8,785 nt of DNA from Caldifarciminota bacterium (GCA_026991055.1 JALXCE010000031.1:1-8785), one strand, 5' to 3'; positions 1 to 6,587 are shown, counted from the first letter of the stretch. A program made the numbers and translations. The notes: a model not told the origin generated them from the sequence alone.

Positions 1-1123
1 CTGCTTCAAGGGCTTCATCTGTGTATTTAACACCGTGGAAAGATTCGTATTTTTCTTTCAATCCTTTGAGAATATCGATTGTCTCGTTAATTGTAGGTGG
101 TTCAACGATTACAGGCTGGAACCTTCTTTCGAGGGCTCCATCCTTTTCGATGTATTTACGGTACTCCTCCAGGGTGGTTGCCCCAATAACTTGAATCTGC
201 CCCCTTGCAAGGGCAGGTTTTAGCATATTTGAGGCATCAATTGCACCCTCAGCTGCTCCTGCACCTATAACCGTGTGAAGCTCGTCAATGAAAAGAATAA
301 CATCTGGTGCCTCAGCAGCCTCGTTTACTATCGCCTTGAGTCGCTCTTCAAACTGACCTCTGTATTTTGTGCCGGCAACGACTGCCGCAAGGTCAAGGGC
401 CAGTATTCTCTTATCGAGAAGTGCGTCGGGCACCTTTCCTTCAACTATCCTCTGGGCAAGTCCTTCGACAATTGCCGTCTTTCCAACTCCAGGCTCACCG
501 ATCAAAACCGGGTTGTTTTTCTTTCGACGTGAGAGAATCTGTATAACTCTTTCAATTTCCTTTTCACGTCCGATTACAGGATCAAGCTTTTTCTCGCGTG
601 CAAGCTGGGTGAGGTCCGTAGAAAAATTCTCAAGTGTCCTTGTGCCTCTTCCGTGTCTTCTGCCTGTGGAGGATTGCTCTCCTTTGCCAAGCAATCTAAG
701 GGTTTCTTCCCTGACAAGCTCAAGGTCAACACCCAAATTTAGGAGCAGCTGGGCAGCGATGCCCTTTCTCTCCCTTAAAATTCCAAGCAAAATGTGCTCT
801 GTTCCAATGTAATTGTGCCCAAGCTTCTTTGCCTCTTCAAAGGCAAAATTCATTGCTCTGCGGGCACTTGCGTTAAGGGGAATCTCCCCCATGGTTATTG
901 CCCCTCTGCCAGGGGGCACGGCATCTTCAACCGCTTTTCTCAGCTCGGAGAGGTCGAGACCGAGGTTCGTCAAAACCATTGCGGCGACACCCTCACCGAT
1001 CCTCGAAAGACCAAGCAGGATGTGCTCGGTTCCGATATAGTTGTGCATCAAACGAATAGCCTCTTCCCTTGCGAGATAGAGAACTCTTTTAGCTCTTTCT
1101 GTAAATCTGTCGTTTATGAACAC
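1..1123 (-). CDS. clpC: ATP-dependent Clp protease ATP-binding subunit ClpC (N-terminal 374 residues, runs off the left edge)
   Basis: ClpC is a Hsp100 AAA+ unfoldase that feeds substrates to the ClpP peptidase in the cytoplasm. The reading frame is open for 374 codons and is cut by the window edge, so about 45% of the usual ~810 residues is present. Two Clp-N repeats are visible, around residues 5-70 and 80-145; each contains the NYIGTEHILLG motif (28-38 and 104-114). The first AAA+ domain follows, with Walker A GEPGVGKT at 209-216, pore-loop KYRG at 253-256, Walker B ILFIDE at 276-281, sensor-1 GATT at 314-317 and arginine fingers ERR at 332-334. The start is GTG at 1123-1121: an in-frame TAA lies two codons upstream, and GGGGGTGA (1131-1138) sits 7 nt before it. 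The N-terminus matches the FTERAKRVL start of the family. The gene lies 22 bp after the TPR gene, in the same operon. The C-terminal domain and any M-domain are not in view, so ClpC is preferred over ClpB from the N-domain and linker sequence. Confidence 0.95.
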   Translation of the reverse strand, partial: MFINDRFTERAKRVLYLAREEAIRLMHNYIGTEHILLGLSRIGEGVAAMVLTNLGLDLSELRKAVEDAVPPGRGAITMGEIPLNASARRAMNFAFEEAKKLGHNYIGTEHILLGILRERKGIAAQLLLNLGVDLELVREETLRLLGKGEQSSTGRRHGRGTRTLENFSTDLTQLAREKKLDPVIGREKEIERVIQILSRRKKNNPVLIGEPGVGKTAIVEGLAQRIVEGKVPDALLDKRILALDLAAVVAGTKYRGQFEERLKAIVNEAAEAPDVILFIDELHTVIGAGAAEGAIDASNMLKPALARGQIQVIGATTLEEYRKYIEKDGALERRFQPVIVEPPTINETIDILKGLKEKYESFHGVKYTDEALEA

Positions 1124-1145
1124 AGGTTAATCACCCCCAGTGTTT

Positions 1146-1838
1146 TCATCCTTTTTTCGCCTCCTTTAAACCCTCGATAAATGCAATTTCTTGCGAGGCT
1201 TTAAATGCAAGTGTATGGTCCTTAAATTTGTCTTTAAACTCCTTAAACATTTTCAATGCAGTTTCGTAATCTCCTTCAAGCTCCTTGCACTTTGCGGCTT
1301 TGTAGAAATAAAGCCCCTTGTAAGTCTTTGTAAGTGCAAGGCGATAAGCTTCCATATACTCTTTGTAAGCGTCTTCAAAAAGTCCTTTATTCTCGTAAAC
1401 AGCGGCAAGTCCTGCATGTGCCGCCGCCTCGAGGAATTTGTCATCTACCTTTGATTTGAGGAATTTTTCAAAATAGAACTTGGCTGAGTCATTGTTGAAA
1501 TGATCAAGATAATAGACCCCGAGATAATAATAGGCCTTTTTGCCGTAAATGGTATTTTTATACTTCGTTGCAAGCTGGCGGAATTGATCCAGATAGGAGT
1601 TTGTGGTGTCTTTACTCGCAAAAAGTGTAACCGCCCTTAGATAAGTGAGCTCCGCATCAGGATTTTTACGATTATGAGAGCTCTTTGAATAACCAATTAC
1701 AATCAATACAGCAAGAAGTATTGCACTGACCAGAATCACCTGGTCTTTCTTCTCTACAAGCCAGAAAAAGCTCTTCTGCAGGAAGTCCCTTACCGGATCC
1801 CGTCTCAACTCTTCTTTTGTAAGTCTTTTCTTTGCCAT
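1146..1838 (-). CDS. Membrane-anchored tetratricopeptide repeat protein, YfgM/TPR_21-like
   Basis: This is a 230-residue protein with a short basic N-terminus (MAKKRLTKEELRRDP), one hydrophobic segment at about 34-50 and a soluble helical C-terminal part. The positive charges before the segment suggest an N-in orientation with the TPR part outside the membrane. Three TPR-like helix pairs can be read at about 101-134, 137-170 and 174-207, with repeated A/Y-x-x-LG and FEDA/YETA positions. The layout (basic N-tail, one membrane helix, TPR domain) is that of the YfgM-like ancillary translocon or periplasmic chaperone family, but sequence identity is too weak to assign that role. The ATG at 1838-1836 has GGAGGA (1847-1852) 8 nt upstream and a perfect promoter directly before it. 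Being first in an operon with clpC suggests a link to envelope or membrane protein quality control; that link is inference. Confidence 0.85.
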   Translation of the reverse strand: MAKKRLTKEELRRDPVRDFLQKSFFWLVEKKDQVILVSAILLAVLIVIGYSKSSHNRKNPDAELTYLRAVTLFASKDTTNSYLDQFRQLATKYKNTIYGKKAYYYLGVYYLDHFNNDSAKFYFEKFLKSKVDDKFLEAAAHAGLAAVYENKGLFEDAYKEYMEAYRLALTKTYKGLYFYKAAKCKELEGDYETALKMFKEFKDKFKDHTLAFKASQEIAFIEGLKEAKKG

Positions 1839-1859
1839 TTCTCAATTCCTCCGTTGGAA

Positions 1860-1888
1860 ATTATACCTATGTAAAAATTTTATGTCAA
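1860..1888 (-). promoter_or_regulatory. Sigma70-type promoter of the TPR-clpC operon, perfect consensus
   Basis: On the minus strand TTGACA (1888-1883) and TATAAT (1865-1860) are separated by exactly 17 bp. Both hexamers match the consensus at six of six positions. The expected transcription start is near 1853, which gives a leader of about 15 nt that begins almost at the GGAGGA ribosome site. No CtsR-type heptad repeat (GGTCAAA) was seen next to it. An AACCC/GGGTT dyad (1891-1905) lies immediately upstream of the -35 box. Confidence 0.9.
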
Positions 1889-2043
1889 GCAACCCCCAAT
1901 GGGTTCGAAAATGTCCCCCCTTCCCATCCTCCCCCACGCACTTCGTGCGTGGGGGGAGGAGATAGGTGGGGGAAAATTCCATTTAAAAATCCAGATAATT
2001 TGCAATTTTTCCGAACAGATTCAGCAACCCCCAAAACCGGGTT
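1888..2043. repeat. 12-bp direct repeat pair, each followed by an AACCC...GGGTT dyad, flanking the GC hairpin
   Basis: AGCAACCCCCAA occurs at 1888-1899 and again at 2023-2034. In both copies the AACCC is followed by a GGGTT that can pair with it: 1891-1895 with 1901-1905 (5-nt loop), and 2026-2030 with 2039-2043 (8-nt loop). The copies are 135 bp apart and bracket the long GC-rich palindrome at 1914-1973. The left copy abuts the -35 box of the clpC operon. The arrangement could be a relic of a small mobile palindromic element, a duplicated operator or chance; the sequence alone does not decide. Confidence 0.5.
1914..1973. repeat. Long GC-rich palindrome with TTC/GAA triloop; possible terminator of the GGDEF gene
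   Basis: The core is an 11-bp perfect stem, 1931-1941 with 1945-1955, closed by a three-base loop (TTC on plus, GAA on minus). After a one-base bulge four more pairs form (1927-1930 with 1957-1960). Beyond an internal loop, TCCCCC (1914-1919) pairs with GGGGGA (1968-1973). It lies 177 nt past the stop of the minus-strand GGDEF gene and upstream of the clpC operon promoter, so it may stop transcription between the two units. No U-run follows on the minus strand, so it is not a textbook intrinsic terminator. The loop type is shared with the hairpin at 5732-5760. Confidence 0.7.
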
Positions 2044-2136
2044 TTCTCACATCGTTGCGAGAAATCGTCGTATTTTTCAGAATACAGATTTGGGCTTAAA
2101 TATACTCTTTTGAGGCGAGTTTTTCAAACGTTGGGA

Positions 2137-5100
2137 TCAGCTTATTCTCTGGAAAACAGGCCTTACATAAGGTGATTGGGTGAGGAGCTCCGCCCTCAGA
2201 CGCTTATCAGAGGCACGCGAGAGGGTTTTCTTAATCCAGTAAACACTTCTGTTTAGATAATCACTGCACTTATCGGCCCGTCCTGTATAAAATCCGATGG
2301 CAAATCCGTTAAAGTAGAGCAAGACCCTTTCTATAGGTGTGAAACCATTGGACTCCCGTTCGAGCCTCTTGAAATTGTCAAACGGAATACTGCGCAGTCC
2401 TGATTCGATCATCAAAAACGTCAGGAAATTCAGAATTCTGTAATAAAAGCCCAGGTAAGAATCTGCTCCCGTTGGAAGCTTGAGCACCCTGTAAGCTTTC
2501 TTGGTCTCACCCTGCTTTATCAAATTCAAAGCTCTAATGGCTCCAGAGAAAGATTTATTGATGGGCAGTCCCTCCACTTTTGCATTGAGTCTCCTGAGTT
2601 CATCCTTCCTGTCAAGGAGGAAAAGGTTCAAAGCTTCGATAACATAATGTTTTGCCACCATACTAATTGGCATGTTCTTCTCAAACATCCTTCTCGACGT
2701 TCTCACATATTCCAATGATTCTTCAAATTTTCCGAGTCTCAGGAAAACTTCACTCCTTAAGTATAGCAGCGTCGCAAGCGTAAAATAATCCTCTATGTTT
2801 TCCTGCGCTACAGATAGAAAACTGTCTATGGAATCCATGTTAGCATAAATTTTTGCAAGCTCAATTACAAACCAATCTCTGGGCTCCATCCGCTCGCGCC
2901 CTTCTTTTAGCAACGGCTCTATATGTCTGGTGAATATATTGGTCACTCTCATTCCTGGATTGGATTCAAAATTGAGATTTACAAATGCCATTAGACCAAG
3001 CAATCTGTAAGGCTCCAGATTGCGACTTTCTGCTAACCCTTTAACTCTGGAATATACAGATTTTGCCTGTTCAACATCACCGGTAAATTCAAGGGCCTTG
3101 CCCTTTAAAAATAGAATCTTCAGTAAGACCTCATAGTCTCCATTTCTCTTGATAAACCAATAATTTTCGGAAATGGCTTTCAGGACATCCTGGAATCTTC
3201 CGCCCTTCAAAAGGCTCTGAATCTCATCGAGAAGAAGATTAGTCCACAGAACTCCAGGTCTCGATATTCGCTTTCTCCAGTTATTAAGAAACTTTCCCGC
3301 AAGTTCATAGTCCCCCCTACTGTTAAAACGTTTCAAAAGCTTATCTGACCACTTTTTAAATCTTGAAATGTTCTCAAAATTGGCGAGGAGATCTGTGATC
3401 TTATCGATATTGGCCTTTGTAATCTCCCAGTGGTCCAGAATTGTATCAACAATGGATACAGACTGATCTATTTCACCAATATCCATAAAAATTTGCGCAG
3501 CCTTAAGAAGAGTTTCACTACCCTCCCCTTCACTGGCATAAATTTCTACTATCTCTTCTGCGAGAAATCTCTGGAATTTGGGGTCCCTCTTTAAAAGCTC
3601 CTTCTTAACAATTTCGCCAATCCTCTCCTGGGACAGTCTTATAACACCGTTTCTGTATGAAATCAAACCATAAAAACTCAAATCGCTAAGGGATTCGTAG
3701 AAGCTTAATCTATCGCCATCGAGCAGTTTGTATAGATAATCAATCTCAACCTCCTTCAAAATAGCGAGGGCCTTTAAGATCTCAAGGGCTCTCGAAGTTA
3801 AAACGCTAAAAGTGTCTTTGATGTAATCCTGTAACCAGTTTTGAATGCCAGCTTCATACCCACTTTCAAAAATCCACCGTCCGTCCTCATACTTTAGAAC
3901 TCCAAGCCTGTGAAGATAATTTAAAACATGCTTGATTCTTGTTGGATACCCTCTTGATACCTTTTGAATTCTTTTTACTACTGTATCCGGAACAGGCCCA
4001 CCGAGTAGAAGTTCGAGTAGTCTCGAGGTTTCCCGCTCTGTGTAGGGATGGATCTTGAAAATTTCCGTCTCTGCTTTAATATGCTCAATATATGACTTTG
4101 CAGACTCTTTAAGTGAAACACTCTGCTCGTCATATGTCTGAATTACAAAGAGCGGAGTATTCTTCTTTAAGGAATCGAAAACACGAGAAAAGAGTTTCAG
4201 CGTCCTCGATTCTACATTTTCAATGTTAGAAATGCCGATAAAAAGCGGATTCCATTTTGAAACCCGTCTAATAAAGTTAGTCGCAGATTCTGCGATTACA
4301 TGATCGTTCCTATTTTCAACCAAACTATCAAAATCCTGCTTGTCTACCTCCTGGGAGATAGACAATTGTGTCTGGATTTCTTTGAATCTCTTGAACATTT
4401 CTCTTATCAGAAAGTTCTGCTCGAATCTTTGACTGAACCCTGTGAGCAGGTTAACAACAAGGAACCCATCGGAGGATGCTTTTTCGGCCAGATAATTGAG
4501 TAATTCTCCTTTGCCTGTTCCTGATGGCCCTTCAAGCAAGACATTGATAAACTTGCCGCTTTTCGCCTCTTCCATAAGAGACACAAGCTCTTTGAAAATG
4601 TGTTCCCTACCAACAAGGTTGACATTGATGTCATAGATGTCAGTACCCGGAAATCTCTCACTGTAGCATAGATAACCAGTTCCGGCTTTTTTAGCACAGT
4701 ACATCCTTGTGTCTGCGATCTCTATTAAGGATTCAAGGTGCTCACTATCCTTCGGAAAGACAGCGATTCCAATACTTGTTTTTCTCATGAATTTCCGGGT
4801 AACCCAGTTAGCAGGATTGCTGAGGTTACGAATGATCCTTTTTGCAACCTCTGTTGCTTTCCTGAGCGTTGTGTTTGGCAGGATTATAACGAATTCATCG
4901 CCCCCATAACGGACGAGAATGTCTTTTTTCCGGAGCGATTTTTTGAGGATATTTGTGAATTCAATGAGGGCCTGATCACCAGCAGAATGTCCCCATGTAT
5001 CGTTAATTTCCTTGAATTTATCAATGTCGAGAAATAGAACAGCTAATCTTTTGCCCTTCTGTTTTAAACTATCAAAAATCGCGGAAACTTTATCCCTGAG

Positions 5101-5163
5101 GTACCTGCGATTGTAAGTGTTTGTAAGCTCATCTCTGTACAGGAGGGAAGGATCAATCTTCAT
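2137..5163 (-). CDS. GGDEF diguanylate cyclase fused to a degenerate STAND/AAA_16-type NTPase domain and a TPR-like helical tail
   Basis: The protein has 1008 residues and no signal peptide or membrane segment, so it is probably cytoplasmic. The GGDEF domain (about 8-170) should join two GTP into c-di-GMP. It keeps the LT-NRR entry motif, the metal aspartate D46, guanine-site residues N54 and D63, the YGGDEF signature (86-91) and an RKKD inhibitory I-site (78-81) at the usual five-residue distance. A STAND/AAA_16-like domain follows (about 183-430): Walker A is GPSGTGKG (212-219), with Gly replacing the usual Thr/Ser, and the Walker B position reads FIGISN (308-313) without acidic residues. 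The GxP motif (GYP, 405-407) is kept. A winged-helix-like part (about 450-520) and a helical, TPR-like region extend to the end. The ATG is preceded two codons earlier by an in-frame TGA and has no Shine-Dalgarno site; the promoter position suggests a leaderless mRNA. The ligand is unknown. Confidence 0.9.
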   Translation of the reverse strand: MKIDPSLLYRDELTNTYNRRYLRDKVSAIFDSLKQKGKRLAVLFLDIDKFKEINDTWGHSAGDQALIEFTNILKKSLRKKDILVRYGGDEFVIILPNTTLRKATEVAKRIIRNLSNPANWVTRKFMRKTSIGIAVFPKDSEHLESLIEIADTRMYCAKKAGTGYLCYSERFPGTDIYDINVNLVGREHIFKELVSLMEEAKSGKFINVLLEGPSGTGKGELLNYLAEKASSDGFLVVNLLTGFSQRFEQNFLIREMFKRFKEIQTQLSISQEVDKQDFDSLVENRNDHVIAESATNFIRRVSKWNPLFIGISNIENVESRTLKLFSRVFDSLKKNTPLFVIQTYDEQSVSLKESAKSYIEHIKAETEIFKIHPYTERETSRLLELLLGGPVPDTVVKRIQKVSRGYPTRIKHVLNYLHRLGVLKYEDGRWIFESGYEAGIQNWLQDYIKDTFSVLTSRALEILKALAILKEVEIDYLYKLLDGDRLSFYESLSDLSFYGLISYRNGVIRLSQERIGEIVKKELLKRDPKFQRFLAEEIVEIYASEGEGSETLLKAAQIFMDIGEIDQSVSIVDTILDHWEITKANIDKITDLLANFENISRFKKWSDKLLKRFNSRGDYELAGKFLNNWRKRISRPGVLWTNLLLDEIQSLLKGGRFQDVLKAISENYWFIKRNGDYEVLLKILFLKGKALEFTGDVEQAKSVYSRVKGLAESRNLEPYRLLGLMAFVNLNFESNPGMRVTNIFTRHIEPLLKEGRERMEPRDWFVIELAKIYANMDSIDSFLSVAQENIEDYFTLATLLYLRSEVFLRLGKFEESLEYVRTSRRMFEKNMPISMVAKHYVIEALNLFLLDRKDELRRLNAKVEGLPINKSFSGAIRALNLIKQGETKKAYRVLKLPTGADSYLGFYYRILNFLTFLMIESGLRSIPFDNFKRLERESNGFTPIERVLLYFNGFAIGFYTGRADKCSDYLNRSVYWIKKTLSRASDKRLRAELLTQSPYVRPVFQRIS

Positions 5164-5169
5164 GTTTCA

Positions 5170-5198
5170 ATTATGGAAAACCGGAATACCTGCGTCAA
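5170..5198 (-). promoter_or_regulatory. Promoter of the GGDEF-STAND gene, placed for a leaderless transcript
   Basis: On the minus strand TTGACG (5198-5193) and CATAAT (5175-5170) are 17 bp apart, five of six matches each. Only six bases (TGAAAC) separate the -10 box from the ATG, so the expected start of transcription falls on or next to the A of the start codon. This agrees with the absence of any purine-rich ribosome site before this gene, unlike the other genes of the window. Confidence 0.75.
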
Positions 5199-5205
5199 GT
5201 TCCGG
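5181..5205. promoter_or_regulatory. Inverted repeat CCGGAA-N13-TTCCGG over the -35 box of the GGDEF gene
   Basis: CCGGAA (5181-5186) and TTCCGG (5200-5205) are perfect inverted copies with arm centres 19 bp apart, close to two helical turns. The -35 hexamer (5193-5198) lies between the arms. Size and position fit a dimeric repressor operator. The regulator is unknown, and the arms are short enough that chance is not excluded. Confidence 0.45.
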
Positions 5206-5502
5206 CACAAAATGCCCGAAAATATTGCTCATTCTGGCATCCGTCTTGAAAAATGTGATTAGGGAAAAGTAGATTGCGGTATCAATTTTAAGCTGTTCTC
5301 TAACTGAGGAATTGAAGTGGGCTTTTTCATAACCTTAAGATGTGCAACGGAACGGGGTAAATCTTCATTAGAAAGATGGACTATGCAAGAAGTCGGAGAT
5401 TCCGTGTGGCGGATTTTATCGATTGAATTGAGCCTGTTAGAGTAATCTGAATTAGTGTCTTGTAAATACATTGAGAGGCTTCACACAGTAAAAATTTTCC
5501 TC

Positions 5503-5528
5503 ACCCCAAATAAATTTGTTTGCGGGGT
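5503..5528. repeat. Short inverted repeat ACCCC...GGGGT
   Basis: ACCCC (5503-5507) pairs with GGGGT (5524-5528). AAA/TTT pairing can extend the stem past a two-base bulge, and the inner part contains the palindrome CAAAT-AA-ATTTG. On the minus strand the stem is followed by GAGGAAAATTTTT, which gives a weak terminator-like appearance. No function is assigned. Confidence 0.35.
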
Positions 5529-5532
5529 AATG

Positions 5533-5582
5533 AAAGGAGAGGGACACATCAAAAAATCTTTATTAAAATCTATCTCTCCTTT
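5533..5582. repeat. 9-bp inverted repeat AAAGGAGAG/CTCTCCTTT with a 32-nt loop
   Basis: AAAGGAGAG (5533-5541) and CTCTCCTTT (5574-5582) are perfect inverted copies around an A/T-rich 32-nt loop. Read on plus, the left arm resembles a ribosome binding site that the right arm would sequester, and the right arm ends in a T-run. No proper start codon follows the left arm at the right distance. It could be a structured RNA element or a weak terminator. Confidence 0.45.
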
Positions 5583-5731
5583 TGCAGGGAAAGGTCATGG
5601 TAAGGGTTTGCATCTTGATTTTTAAAGCTTTCAGCAGATTCGATAGGATTAATTTCTTGTTAGCTTGCTAATTTCCCGAAAAAAACACGTGAAGATATTG
5701 AAGGAGGTTTTTAGAAAGGGAGGACAGAATG

Positions 5732-5760
5732 GTGGGCGGCACGCTTCGCGTGCCGCCCAC
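5732..5760 (-). terminator. 13-bp perfect GC hairpin 9 nt after the iclR stop, probable terminator
   Basis: GTGGGCGGCACGC (5732-5744) pairs perfectly with GCGTGCCGCCCAC (5748-5760), leaving a three-base loop. On the minus (transcribed) strand the apex reads GCGAAGC, known as an exceptionally stable DNA mini-hairpin. Position directly after the stop codon of iclR argues for transcription termination or 3'-end protection. The downstream minus sequence (ATTCTGTCCTCCC...) is pyrimidine-rich but lacks a U-run, so it is not a canonical intrinsic terminator. It resembles the hairpin at 1927-1960. Confidence 0.65.
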
Positions 5761-5769
5761 ATTCCTCAT

Positions 5770-6555
5770 TTACAATTTCTTCCACTCTCCCTTGTAACCC
5801 AGCTGTCTTGAGACCTTCTCAGCAACTTCGTTCAAACGCGGGAGATACTTTTCTATCATTTCGTTGATAGTCGTCCTGCTCGTGGATGAGGCTATATTCA
5901 TTGCAGCAACAACCTCACCAGTGTAATCCTTAATGGGAACAGCAATGGAGATCAGCCCTGGCTCAAGCTCTTCATCATTCACACTGTAGCCACGCTCTTT
6001 GATTTTGTTGAGCTCGTCTCTGAATTTCTCATAATCTGTGATCGTTTTATCAGTTAGCTTTTCAAGGCTACCGCCGAGAAGGGCCTTCACTGTCCTGAAA
6101 GGTTTATAGGCAAGAATTAGCTTACCCATAGCCGTTGCATGGGCTGGAAGACGTGTTCCAACTCTGATGTTTGTTCCCATGATTCTACGGGCCGGCACTC
6201 TCACCACATAGATGATGTCTTTACCATCAAGCACTGCAAGATTCACGCTCTCATTGAATTCTTCCCTTAACTCTTCCATATAAGGAAGTGCAATATCTGG
6301 ATAGTGCAGCGAAGACACATAGGTGTGACACAGCTCCAGTATTTTGGGTGAAAGTCTGAAGTATTTCTTGGCTGTTTTCTCTAAAAGCCCAAGGTCTTCA
6401 AGGGTGTAAAGGAATCTTCTTGCAGTAGCTCTGTCAAATCCAACAAGATCAGCCACTTCTGTGAGTGTAAGCATAGGCCTGTCAGGCGTAAAAGCCTTCA
6501 AAACCTTGAATCCCTTTCCAAGGGATTTCACATAATAATCAGGTCTCCGGGCCAT
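5770..6555 (-). CDS. IclR-family transcriptional regulator, PcaR/PcaU-like
   Basis: This is a 261-residue DNA-binding regulator with the two-domain IclR layout. An N-terminal winged helix-turn-helix spans about 8-69: VKSLGKGFKVLKAF, then LTEVADLVGFDRATARRFL, with the ATARRFL recognition-helix motif typical of the PcaR/PobR/PcaU branch. A C-terminal effector-binding domain spans about 82-255 and contains VGTRLPAHATAMGKLILA (132-149) and the late AVPIKDYTGEVVAAMNIAS segment. Known members of that branch control aromatic-acid catabolism, but no such genes are in view, so the effector is unknown. The ATG at 6555-6553 is chosen because GGGAGGTGA (6558-6566) ends only 2 nt before it and because an upstream GTG (6585) would lie before the predicted transcription start. 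It is divergent from groESL across 294 bp. Autoregulation is common in the family, and control of groESL is a possibility suggested only by position. Confidence 0.92.
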   Translation of the reverse strand: MARRPDYYVKSLGKGFKVLKAFTPDRPMLTLTEVADLVGFDRATARRFLYTLEDLGLLEKTAKKYFRLSPKILELCHTYVSSLHYPDIALPYMEELREEFNESVNLAVLDGKDIIYVVRVPARRIMGTNIRVGTRLPAHATAMGKLILAYKPFRTVKALLGGSLEKLTDKTITDYEKFRDELNKIKERGYSVNDEELEPGLISIAVPIKDYTGEVVAAMNIASSTSRTTINEMIEKYLPRLNEVAEKVSRQLGYKGEWKKL

Positions 6556-6587
6556 ATTCACCTCCCATAAACGTTTTGTGTTCACAT

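Larger units (their letters stand above)
5206..5731. other. Non-coding spacer without a convincing gene
   Basis: About 525 bp between the GGDEF promoter and the iclR-side hairpin. All reading frames are short and show no domain, ribosome site plus codon pattern, or family resemblance. Apart from the two inverted repeats listed separately (5503-5528 and 5533-5582) it contains a 12-bp dyad TTAGC-TT-GCTAA at 5660-5671. No tRNA, tmRNA, SRP RNA or known riboswitch core could be recognised. It may hold an unrecognised small RNA or decayed sequence. Confidence 0.5.

Noticed and set aside
369..1180. Several long plus-strand open frames across 369-1180
   Set aside because: They are antisense to a perfectly conserved clpC frame and their translations show no family features.
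1839..1910. CtsR operator at the clpC operon promoter
   Set aside because: No tandem GGTCAAA-type heptads are present around the promoter.
1832..2113. Plus-strand frames crossing the 1839-2136 spacer
   Set aside because: They run through the GC palindrome and promoter and show low-complexity proline-rich translation without family features.
5164..5260. c-di-GMP riboswitch upstream of the cyclase gene
   Set aside because: No GEMM-type conserved core was recognisable, and the predicted transcript has no leader to hold one.
5259..5471. 70-codon minus-strand reading frame in the spacer
   Set aside because: No recognisable family, no ribosome site, Ser/Thr/Pro-rich random-looking composition; most likely chance.
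5597..5671. 24-codon plus-strand frame starting ATG GTA AGG after GGGAAAGG
   Set aside because: Short, weak ribosome site, no promoter and no known peptide family; cannot be separated from chance.
5729..5797. 22-codon plus-strand frame preceded by GGGAGGA
   Set aside because: It is made of the hairpin sequence and the antisense end of iclR; the ribosome-like site is probably fortuitous.
6556..6585. GTG at 6585 as the start of the IclR protein, adding ten residues
   Set aside because: It has no good ribosome site and lies upstream of the predicted transcription start near 6581; the ATG at 6555 has GGGAGGTGA at ideal spacing and begins at the usual family N-terminus.
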